From a virus, in IMG/VR virus record IMGVR_UViG_3300042332_000393, positions 1-33,415 of that record: a stretch of 33,415 nt of DNA; one strand, 5' to 3'. The position numbers and the translations under genes were made by a program. Shown piece by piece: positions 6,636 to 13,096 of this stretch. Below the pieces are notes generated by a model, which ran no database searches, was not told the origin of the DNA, and worked only from the letters and a program-made list of their open reading frames with translations. Position 1 is the first letter of the stretch. The number at the start of each line of letters is the position of its first letter.

Positions 6636-6889
6636 GCGACAAGAAGCAATGGCGCCGCAACACCCTGAGCACGAAGCCCGGCACGCGCCACGAGGAATCG
6701 CGCTGGACCGACACCAGTTTCGGCGACGAGTCGGCCCGGCGTGACCTGCCGCCGATCAAGCCGCCGGCCGGGTGGAAGCCAAGCGTCGACGACATCAACG
6801 GCGACGACACGGCGATGATCAAGCTGCTGGTCATCTCGGTGGCGCTGATCTGCGTGATCGTGGCGGTGGCGTTTTGGGGTGTTCTGTGA
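6632..6889 (+). CDS. Small tail-anchored membrane protein, 85 aa
   Basis: The ATG at 6632 overlaps the preceding stop. The N-terminal ~62 residues are hydrophilic and basic (KKQWRRN...), then a single hydrophobic segment (LLVISVALICVIVAVAFWGV) ends the protein. Together with its neighbour it makes a tandem pair of tail-anchored proteins, which could act in superinfection exclusion or membrane anchoring of replication; that is inference only. Confidence 0.6.
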   Translation: MSDKKQWRRNTLSTKPGTRHEESRWTDTSFGDESARRDLPPIKPPAGWKPSVDDINGDDTAMIKLLVISVALICVIVAVAFWGVL

Positions 6890-7419
6890 GCCGCTACGCC
6901 ACCATCACCCGGCCCATGTCGGCCGTGCTCGACTACCTGCGACCGCGCACGGTCGAGGAGGGCGACTGCCTGATCTGGCGCCAGCTGCTGGATCGCAACC
7001 ACCAGCCCAAGGCGACCATTGGCCTGGTGTATTCGGCTAACGTGCGGCGCTGGATCTTGACCTGCAAGCACGGCGACCTCGGGAAGAAAGTCGCCACCAC
7101 CACGTGCGGCGTGCGAGGCTGCGTGAACCCGGCGCACCTGGTGGCCGTGACGAACCAGGAGGCTATCCGAGCGGCGGCAAAGCGCGGCGTGCACGCGCAC
7201 CCCGAGGCTGTCGCCAACCGCACAAGGGCGCAGCGTGCTCGGGCGAAGCTGGCCGGCCGGCGCGACGAGATCCTGGCGCTGCGCCATGTCGGGATGACCT
7301 ACGCGCAGATCGCGGAGGTGATCGGGTGCCACCAGTCGGCGATCGGGAACATTTGCCGCGGGCGTTTTCACGCGCCGATCGTGGCCGGTGCGTCGGTGTT
7401 CACGTGGCGGCCCACCTGA
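6886..7419 (+). CDS. HNH-like endonuclease with C-terminal helix-turn-helix
   Basis: I choose the GTG at 6886, which overlaps the previous stop (GTGA), giving 177 residues; the longer frame from 6772 is out-of-phase shadow sequence. A zinc/HNH core is visible at C74, C79, N81 and H84 (CGVRGCVNPAHL). Residues ~127-165 form a helix-turn-helix (MTYAQIAEVIGCHQSAIGNI) that could give site preference. The layout matches phage HNH proteins that carry a DNA-recognition module. It may be a homing enzyme, or a regulator that has kept the fold. The first HNH histidine is not obvious. Confidence 0.65.
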   Translation: MSRYATITRPMSAVLDYLRPRTVEEGDCLIWRQLLDRNHQPKATIGLVYSANVRRWILTCKHGDLGKKVATTTCGVRGCVNPAHLVAVTNQEAIRAAAKRGVHAHPEAVANRTRAQRARAKLAGRRDEILALRHVGMTYAQIAEVIGCHQSAIGNICRGRFHAPIVAGASVFTWRPT

Positions 7420-7430
7420 GGGACGGCGGC

Positions 7431-7634
7431 ATGATGTCCTGCCCCCACTGCCGCAGCCCAGAGCACCACCGCGTGCTCGAAACCAGGGCCAGCCCCCACG
7501 GCGTGCGCCGGCGCCATCGCTGCCGCACCTGCAAGCTGACGTTCGTCACGTACAACGGGACGGTGGCACTGCCTGCAGGGCGGGGGCCGACGGCTGTCGC
7601 GGCGGCTATCGTCAAGGCTATCATGGCCGCGTGA
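7431..7634 (+). CDS. NrdR-like zinc-ribbon protein, 67 aa
   Basis: Start at the ATG at 7431 (a second ATG follows at 7434). The product carries CPHC near the N-terminus and CRTC about 30 residues later, with an arginine-rich stretch between (GVRRRHRC), like the zinc ribbon of NrdR regulators but without the ATP-cone domain. It is too short to be NrdR itself. A DNA-binding transcription factor such as the Ogr/Delta type is possible. It overlaps the nuclease gene that follows. Confidence 0.65.
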   Translation: MMSCPHCRSPEHHRVLETRASPHGVRRRHRCRTCKLTFVTYNGTVALPAGRGPTAVAAAIVKAIMAA

Positions 7635-7951
7635 CTGAATCCGACCTCATGCGCTCGATCATGGTAGCCCTGTCGCAAGACGGGCATTTCGTGGCGCGCG
7701 CTAACGTGGGGCTGTTCTTCACCGCTGACGGGCGGCCTGTGAAAACCGGGCTGCCCGTTGGTTTTTCTGACCTGTTCGGGCACCGGGCCGGCGACTGCAA
7801 GGCGTTCTACCTGGAGGTCAAGACCCCCAAGGGTCGGCCTACCGACCAGCAGCTGGCATTCATCGCCGCGATGCAGAAGCGCGGCGCCATCGCCGCCGTC
7901 GTGCGCAGTGTGGACGAGGCGCGACAAGTGCTGGAAAACCCGTTGCGATAA
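7631..7951 (+). CDS. VRR-NUC domain nuclease
   Basis: This 106-residue protein, from a GTG overlapping the previous stop, is a stand-alone VRR-NUC domain of the PD-(D/E)XK superfamily. The catalytic set is visible: GFSDLFG (Asp47), then LEVK (Glu62, Lys64) and the downstream glutamine in DQQLAF. Such phage nucleases are thought to act on branched or flap DNA, similar to Holliday-junction enzymes. It probably processes replication or recombination intermediates alongside the exonuclease and RecT; that role is inferred. Confidence 0.9.
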   Translation: MTESDLMRSIMVALSQDGHFVARANVGLFFTADGRPVKTGLPVGFSDLFGHRAGDCKAFYLEVKTPKGRPTDQQLAFIAAMQKRGAIAAVVRSVDEARQVLENPLR

Positions 7952-7973
7952 CCGCATCGGATGGTGCTACCAT
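7943..7973 (+). promoter_or_regulatory. Candidate extended -10 promoter
   Basis: TTGCGA (7943-7948) and TACCAT (7968-7973) are 19 bases apart, with TG two bases before the -10. The downstream half overlaps a short inverted repeat GATGGT/ACCATC. It precedes the gene at 8007. The long spacer makes it uncertain. Confidence 0.3.
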
Positions 7974-8006
7974 CGAATTCCGATTCACCACTGCACCACT
8001 GCACCA

Positions 8007-8237
8007 ATGGCATACGACAACACGAACACGGGCATGCTGGCCCGCAATGACCGCAAGGAAAAGGACACCCACCCCGACTATCGGGGCACTCTGAACGTCG
8101 ATGGCGTCGAGTACTGGCTGTCCGGGTGGCTCAAGGAAGGCAAGGCCGGCGGCAAGATGGAAGGCAAGAAGTTTTTTAGCCTGTCCGTCGAGCGCAAGCA
8201 GCAGCAGCCGTCTGCCGGCGGCGACACCCCGTTCTGA
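8007..8237 (+). CDS. Small DUF736/SSB-like protein, 76 aa
   Basis: Starting at the ATG at 8007, the protein reads NTGMLARNDRKEK, then DYRGTLNVDGVEYWLSGW and GKKFFSLSVERK, a pattern of short beta strands like small phage proteins related to DUF736 and to OB-fold single-strand binding proteins. It ends GGDTPF, resembling the acidic-aromatic tip (DDIPF) by which SSB recruits partners. It sits just upstream of the primase-helicase. A single-strand binding or replication-accessory role is plausible but unproven. No strong Shine-Dalgarno sequence is seen. Confidence 0.6.
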   Translation: MAYDNTNTGMLARNDRKEKDTHPDYRGTLNVDGVEYWLSGWLKEGKAGGKMEGKKFFSLSVERKQQQPSAGGDTPF

Positions 8238-8288
8238 TCCCATCAACCTGTCCCGCCTGGATGCGTCCGGTCGGGTCTAGGAGCCAAC

Positions 8289-8501
8289 GTGAACCCATGC
8301 AAACACTTGAATCGGCGCTACACCCGCCGCGTTTTTTCTAATGGCAGCACGCATATCTGCGTGCAGTGCCTCGACTGCCTGAACGTCGTCAAGCTGCCAG
8401 AGCACGGCGATCGGCCGTTCCTGCGCCTCGACGAAGTGCCGTTCGATCAGAAGATCCACCAGTGGATCGACCCCTCGCAAGTGCAGGGGGAGCTGATCTG
8501 A
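8289..8501 (+). CDS. Small zinc-finger-like protein, 70 aa
   Basis: A GTG start at 8289 has AGGAG (8279-8283) about six bases upstream. Cysteines at Cys4 and at Cys24, Cys27 and Cys30 (CVQCLDC), with His6 and His22, suggest a zinc site. The C-terminal part is polar. Its stop overlaps the primase start (TGATG), so it is probably co-translated with the replication protein and may be an accessory. No family is recognised. Confidence 0.65.
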   Translation: MNPCKHLNRRYTRRVFSNGSTHICVQCLDCLNVVKLPEHGDRPFLRLDEVPFDQKIHQWIDPSQVQGELI

Positions 8502-10786
8502 TGGCCGCCGTGAACAACACCCAAAACACCCCAAGCACCGCCGCCTACGCCTCGGCCTACTGCCGCCGCTATGGCATCGCCATCGTGCCGCTGCCACCTC
8601 GCACCAAGCGCCCGCTGGCCAACAACTGGGGCAACGAGGTGATCACCGACGCGGCGGCCGCCGCCGAGTTTTTCACCAAGCACCCCGACTGGAACATGGG
8701 CGCCGCGCTGGGCCCGTCTGGCCTGTGCTCGCTGGACGTTGACGACCTCGACGCCACCGCCGAGATCTTCGCCGAGTTCGGGTGGAACCTGGAGGAGCTG
8801 CGCGCCAACTACCCGACGATTCAGGGCCGGCCCGGCGGCATGCGCATCATGTTCCGCGTTCCGGCCGGCGTCGCGCTCGCCTACCACGCGCTGACCTGGC
8901 CCAAGAAATCAGGCGCCGGCCGCATGACCGTGTTTGAACTGCGCGCCGCGCAGGACCAGCAGCGCCAGGACGTGCTGCCGCCGTCGATCCATCCTGACAC
9001 GGGCGAGCCCTACCAGTGGCTGACGAAGCCCAACGGCACGATCCCCGAGCCGCCCGACTTCCTGCTGCAGATCTGGAAGAACTGGGACGCGCTCAAGCCG
9101 CAGATGCAGGCCGTGTGCCCATGGGCACCACGCCAGGAGCCGCCAAAGCCCGCACGCCAGGCCGCGCCCCGCGAGGGCGCCAGCGTGATCGACACCTACA
9201 ACGCCTCGACCAGCATCGAGCAGGCCCTGAGCCGCTACGGCTACAAGCAGCAGGGCAAGCGCTGGCTGTCGCCTCACTCGGGAACCGGGCTGCCTGGCGT
9301 GTCGGTGTTCGACGATAACCGCTGCTGGATTCACCACGCCAGTGACCCGCTGTGCAGCGACGAGTCGGGCCAGCCCGTCGGGCCGTTCGACCTGTTCCAG
9401 CACTACGAGCACGGCGGCGACATGCGCAAGGCCGTGCGCACCGCAGCCGAGTCGCTAGGCATGCAGCGCCAGCTGGCCCCGACGCCTGCCCGCCCGCCGG
9501 CCATCGACCCGGAAACCGGCGAGATTCTGGCGGCTGCGCCCGTGCCCGCCGGCACGATGCCGCGCTATCTGGCCGTGCAGCAGTGGGGCCTGGAGGCCAC
9601 CGACAAGGGCGTGCCCCACGCCAGCGTGGCCAACGTCGTGCGCGTGCTGAGCATGGACGAGAACCTGGCGCAGAAAATCTGGTTCGACGAGTTCCTCGAT
9701 CGGATCTGCACCGTGTGGCCGACCGGCGAGGTGCGCGAGTGGACGGATGCCGACGACGTGCGCCTGCAGGTCTACATCCAGGAAACGCTGGGCATGCCCA
9801 AGCTCGGCAAGCAGGCCGTGCAGGACGCCGTGACGCTGGTGGCCCGCATGGATACGCGAAACGAAGCCAAGGCGTACCTCGATGGCCTGCAGTGGGATGG
9901 CGTCGAGCGCCTGCCCCATTTCTTCCCCGACTGCTTCGGCACCGACGACACCGAATACACCCGGGCCGTGGGCCTGAGTTTCTGGCTGTCGATCGTCGCT
10001 CGCGTCACGCGCCCCGGCTGCAAGGTCGACACGATGGTGGTTCTGGAGGGCCTGCAAGGCGCCGGGAAATCCCGCGCGCTGTCGATCATCGGCGGGAAGT
10101 GGTTCACCGAGGCCACGCAGGCGCCGACCGACAAGGATTTCTACATGAACCTGGCCGGCAAGATGCTGGTCGAGATCGGCGAGATGGACGCCTTCAACCG
10201 CGCCGAGGTGACCAAGGTCAAGCAGGTGATCACCTGCCAGGTCGACCGCTACCGGGCCCCGTATGAGCGCCGGGCTGCTGACCATCCGCGCCGCTGCGTG
10301 TTCGCCGGCACCACCAACCGCGACGACTGGAACAAGGACGAAACCGGCGCCCGCCGCTTCCTCCCGCTGACCGTGATGTCGGTGAACCATGACGCGATCC
10401 AGGCCCAGCGCGACCAGTTTTTTGCCGAGGCCGTGGCGCGCCTGAACCGCGGCGAGAACTGGTGGACGCTGCCGGTCGAGGCCACGCTGGAGCAGCAGGA
10501 GGCCCGCCGCGATGTCGACGAGCTGGAGGCCACGATGGCCGAGTGGCTGCTGGGCCGCAGCGTCATCACGATCAAGGAGATCATGGACAACCTCATGAAA
10601 CTGCCACTGGATCGGCAGGATCGGATGATGCAGCTGCGCATCAGCAAGGCCCTGCGGGTGCTTGGATGGGATCGCCGAACCGAGCGCGACGGGTCCGTGG
10701 TGCGAAAAGTCTGGCGCAAAAAATCGCCCGCGGGCTCTCACGCAGTGTCGCAAACTTCTCAACACGATGACGATGTTCCCTACTAG
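8501..10786 (+). CDS. Prim-Pol / VapE-type primase-helicase
   Basis: At 761 residues this is the main replication protein. Residues ~10-200 form a bifunctional primase-polymerase domain with acidic catalytic residues DVDD (79-82) and PPSIH (160-164). A middle linker is followed by a virulence-associated E (VapE-like) helicase domain from ~residue 420, with Walker A GLQGAGKS (517-524), MLVEIGEMDAF as the Walker B region, and FAGTTNRDDW as a sensor-like block. It would prime and unwind DNA at the phage origin. The ATG at 8501 overlaps the previous stop. The adjacent downstream repeat cluster is a natural candidate target. The last ~30 residues are polar and probably disordered. Confidence 0.9.
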   Translation: MAAVNNTQNTPSTAAYASAYCRRYGIAIVPLPPRTKRPLANNWGNEVITDAAAAAEFFTKHPDWNMGAALGPSGLCSLDVDDLDATAEIFAEFGWNLEELRANYPTIQGRPGGMRIMFRVPAGVALAYHALTWPKKSGAGRMTVFELRAAQDQQRQDVLPPSIHPDTGEPYQWLTKPNGTIPEPPDFLLQIWKNWDALKPQMQAVCPWAPRQEPPKPARQAAPREGASVIDTYNASTSIEQALSRYGYKQQGKRWLSPHSGTGLPGVSVFDDNRCWIHHASDPLCSDESGQPVGPFDLFQHYEHGGDMRKAVRTAAESLGMQRQLAPTPARPPAIDPETGEILAAAPVPAGTMPRYLAVQQWGLEATDKGVPHASVANVVRVLSMDENLAQKIWFDEFLDRICTVWPTGEVREWTDADDVRLQVYIQETLGMPKLGKQAVQDAVTLVARMDTRNEAKAYLDGLQWDGVERLPHFFPDCFGTDDTEYTRAVGLSFWLSIVARVTRPGCKVDTMVVLEGLQGAGKSRALSIIGGKWFTEATQAPTDKDFYMNLAGKMLVEIGEMDAFNRAEVTKVKQVITCQVDRYRAPYERRAADHPRRCVFAGTTNRDDWNKDETGARRFLPLTVMSVNHDAIQAQRDQFFAEAVARLNRGENWWTLPVEATLEQQEARRDVDELEATMAEWLLGRSVITIKEIMDNLMKLPLDRQDRMMQLRISKALRVLGWDRRTERDGSVVRKVWRKKSPAGSHAVSQTSQHDDDVPY

Positions 10787-10787
10787 A

Positions 10788-10960
10788 AGGGAAACACTGG
10801 CGCAAGGGTAACGCGCTAAGTCCTTGATTTATAAGGGCGTAACCGTTGTTACCCTTGTTACCCTTAGTCTAGAGATAAATACTAGTTAAATAGGCTGTAA
10901 TACATATATAGGTCTTTTATAGAACGGTCCGGTTACTGGTTACGAGGGAAACACGGTAAC
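10788..10960. repeat. Iteron-like repeat cluster in an AT-rich spacer; candidate replication origin
   Basis: GTTACCCTT occurs as an exact tandem pair (10848-10856 and 10857-10865) and once in reverse (10804-10812). A variant with two extra bases is at 10833-10843. GGTTAC is repeated at 10931-10936 and 10938-10943, with GGTAAC at 10955-10960. AGGGAAACAC at 10788-10797 and 10945-10954 brackets the cluster. Between the repeat groups, 10866-10925 is strikingly AT-rich for this genome and could melt easily. The spacer from 10787 to 11022 holds no convincing gene apart from these repeats and a promoter. Confidence 0.6.
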
Positions 10961-10983
10961 AGCCGGCCGGCCTCGCCTGATCG

Positions 10984-11012
10984 TTGCGAAAACCACACCA
11001 ACCCTGTAGCAT
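10984..11012 (+). promoter_or_regulatory. Candidate promoter for the packaging and head operon
   Basis: TTGCGA (10984-10989), a 17-base spacer and TAGCAT (11007-11012) make a reasonable sigma70-like promoter just before the small gene at 11023 and the terminase genes. Confidence 0.5.
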
Positions 11013-11022
11013 CCACACCACC

Positions 11023-11127
11023 ATGGAATTCTTCCTCGACCTCCTGACCGTTGTGATCCTCATCGCCTGGTGCGCCACGTTCCCGGCGATCGTCGACCGC
11101 GTGTGCAAGGCCCTCGGGTTTCGCTGA
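11023..11127 (+). CDS. Membrane miniprotein, 34 aa
   Basis: An ATG at 11023 opens a 34-residue frame that is largely hydrophobic (FFLDLLTVVILIAWCATF) and ends VDRVCKALGFR. It stops two bases before the terminase small subunit ATG and directly follows a promoter-like sequence. There is no clear ribosome site, so translation is uncertain. It could be a real single-pass membrane peptide or simply a leader frame for the terminase gene. Confidence 0.4.
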   Translation: MEFFLDLLTVVILIAWCATFPAIVDRVCKALGFR

Positions 11128-11129
11128 GC

Positions 11130-11600
11130 ATGCCTCGCAAGAAACTCCCCGCTGCCGAGATCGTCGACGTGACGCCCCGCGTTCGCACGAAGCGCACGCC
11201 TGAGATCGTCGAGGCGATCATCGAGGCTGTCAGCAGCGGCACCACGCTGGTCGACGCCTGCAAGCAGCAGGGCATTGGTGTTTCGACTTGGTACGACTGG
11301 TGCGAGGCGGACGCCGCTCTTTCCGGGCGCATCGCGCGTGCGCGCGTGGCAGGCCACGACATCATCGCCAGCGACGCGCTGCGCATCGTCGACGAGATGC
11401 CGCCTCAGACCATGAACGGCGGCACTGACTCCGGGTTCGTGGCCTGGCAGAAGAACCGCGTGTGGGCTCGCATGCAGCTCCTGGCCAAGTGGGACCCCAA
11501 GCGCTACGGCGAGAAGATCCAGGCCGAACACACCGGCGCCAACGGCGGCCCGATCCAGATCATCAGCGGTATTGACCGTGGCGACGCCGCAGCGGATTGA
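11130..11600 (+). CDS. Terminase small subunit
   Basis: This 156-residue protein probably recognises the packaging site on phage DNA and loads the large subunit. After a basic N-terminus it has a helix-turn-helix-like segment (TTLVDACKQQGIGVSTWYDW), then a helical oligomerisation region with HDIIASDALRIVDE and VWARMQLLAKWDPKRYGEK, as in small terminase subunits of this phage type. The ATG at 11130 lies two bases after the preceding small frame. Its end overlaps the large subunit gene by 23 bases, the usual partner arrangement. Confidence 0.88.
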   Translation: MPRKKLPAAEIVDVTPRVRTKRTPEIVEAIIEAVSSGTTLVDACKQQGIGVSTWYDWCEADAALSGRIARARVAGHDIIASDALRIVDEMPPQTMNGGTDSGFVAWQKNRVWARMQLLAKWDPKRYGEKIQAEHTGANGGPIQIISGIDRGDAAAD

Positions 11601-12888
11601 CCTGGGCTACAAGCCCCGGCCGTGGCAGAACGAGTGCCACCGCAAGCGCAAGCGCTTCACCGTGCTGGCGCTGCACCGGCGGGCCGGCAAGACCGAGCTG
11701 GCGCTGGCCGAGCTTATCGACGCAGCCCTGCGCACGACCGTCGACCTGCCGCTGTACTTCTACGTTGCCCCGTACCTCAAGCAGGCCAAGGCCATTGCCT
11801 GGGCCCGCCTCAAGCAGCGCCTGGAGCCCCTGCGCATCGCCGGGCTGGTCGAGATCAACGAGTCCGAGCTGTACGTGCGGATATTGCACAACGGGGCGCT
11901 GATACGGGTCTATGGCGGCGACAACCCCGACGCGATGCGCGGCGTGCGCCTCGATGGCGTTGTGATCGACGAGGTGGCGCAGATCAAGCCCGAGGTATGG
12001 GACGACATCCTGCAGCCGGCCCTGTCCGACCGTAAGGGCTGGGCCCTGTTCATTGGCACCCCGAGCGGCATCAACCTGTTCTCGGCCCTGTTCTTCAAGG
12101 CCCTGGCCGACGCCAGCGGCGCCTGGTGGGGCAGTCGCTACACCGTGTTCGACACGAACGCGCTGGACCCCGATGAAGTCGCGCGCCTGCGCGCCGACAT
12201 GAACGAAACCTCGTTCGCCCGCGAGTACCTGTGCGACTTCGCGGCGGCCGGCGACGACCAGCTCATCAGCCTGAACGAGGTCGAGGAGGCGAGCCGTCGC
12301 GTGCTGGCCGACCAGGATTTCCGGTTCGCGCCCGTCACCATCGGCGTGGACCCGGCCCGGTTCGGCGACGACAGGAGCGTGATCGTCGTGCGGCAGGGGC
12401 TTAAGATGCTGCCACCGCAGTCGTTCCGCGGCGTGGACAACATGACCCTGGCCGACCACATCGCGCACGCCATCGAGGTGCACAAGCCCTCGGCCGTGTT
12501 CTGCGACGCAGGCAACGGCAGCGGCGTGATCGACCGCCTGCGCCAGCTGCGCTACCGCGTGACCGAGGTGCATTTCGGCGGGCAGGCCCGCGACCAGCGG
12601 TTCCTGAACAAGCGCGCCGAGATGTGGTTCGCCGTCCGCGACTGGCTGCGGGCAGGGGGCTCGATCCCCAACGACCAGGCCCTGAAGATGGACCTGTCGG
12701 CGCCGACCTACAAGTTCAACGCGGCGGGCAAGATCCAGCTCGAAAGCAAGGACGAGATCAAGAAACGCGGCATGCCGAGCCCGGACATCGCGGACGCGCT
12801 GGCCGTCACGTTCGCCACGCCTGTTCGCGTTTTGCCCCCGGGTGGGGCAGAATCGCGTGCCATCACCGAGTATTCGATTTTCAGTTGA
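11578..12888 (+). CDS. Terminase large subunit (ATPase and nuclease)
   Basis: This 436-residue motor protein pumps DNA into the capsid and cuts it. The ATPase shows Walker A HRRAGKT (33-39) and Walker B VVIDE (acidic pair at 131-132). The RNase H-like nuclease shows GVDPARFGDD (Asp258), a second acid in VFCDAGNGSG, and a third in PDIADALAV near the C-terminus. Length and motifs are complete. I favour the GTG at 11578; a TTG at 11572 would add two residues. It overlaps the small subunit gene, so expression is coupled. Confidence 0.93.
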   Translation: MATPQRIDLGYKPRPWQNECHRKRKRFTVLALHRRAGKTELALAELIDAALRTTVDLPLYFYVAPYLKQAKAIAWARLKQRLEPLRIAGLVEINESELYVRILHNGALIRVYGGDNPDAMRGVRLDGVVIDEVAQIKPEVWDDILQPALSDRKGWALFIGTPSGINLFSALFFKALADASGAWWGSRYTVFDTNALDPDEVARLRADMNETSFAREYLCDFAAAGDDQLISLNEVEEASRRVLADQDFRFAPVTIGVDPARFGDDRSVIVVRQGLKMLPPQSFRGVDNMTLADHIAHAIEVHKPSAVFCDAGNGSGVIDRLRQLRYRVTEVHFGGQARDQRFLNKRAEMWFAVRDWLRAGGSIPNDQALKMDLSAPTYKFNAAGKIQLESKDEIKKRGMPSPDIADALAVTFATPVRVLPPGGAESRAITEYSIFS

Positions 12889-12895
12889 GGGAACC

Positions 12896-13093
12896 ATGGG
12901 CGGACTGTTCAGACCGAAAATGCCAGCCATGCCGGCGCCAGTGCCGACGCCGACCGTGAACCAGGAGATCGTCGACCGCAGCGTCGGTGACATCCTGCGC
13001 CGCCGTCGTGGAGCCCGCGCAACGCAGACCGGCGCCGCCGAGCTGGGCACGACCGCCGGCTCCGTGGCCGCCAAGCAACTCCTGGGGCAGTAA
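12896..13093 (+). CDS. Small head-region protein, 65 aa
   Basis: The ATG at 12896 follows the terminase stop by seven bases with a GAGGGA ribosome site. The protein starts with methionine/proline-rich sequence (MPAMPAPVPTPT) and then a basic stretch ILRRRRGARATQTGAAELG, and is likely flexible. Short proteins of this kind sit between terminase and portal in related podoviruses; their role is unknown. It is close to the portal gene (3-base gap), so it is co-expressed with head genes. Confidence 0.65.
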   Translation: MGGLFRPKMPAMPAPVPTPTVNQEIVDRSVGDILRRRRGARATQTGAAELGTTAGSVAAKQLLGQ

Positions 13094-13096
13094 GCC

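Noticed and set aside
8238-8288. Hairpin-like sequence (CCCG ... CGGG) before the gene at 8289
   Set aside because: Stem contains mismatches or bulges and no T-run follows, so a terminator is not supported.
9455-10765. 436-codon open frame on the minus strand
   Set aside because: It lies opposite the primase-helicase with its Walker A motif and gives a low-complexity translation.
10866-10925. Promoter in the AT-rich patch (TAATAC, TATATA)
   Set aside because: No matching -35 hexamer at proper spacing; the base composition alone makes -10-like hexamers likely. The patch is better read as part of the repeat/origin region.
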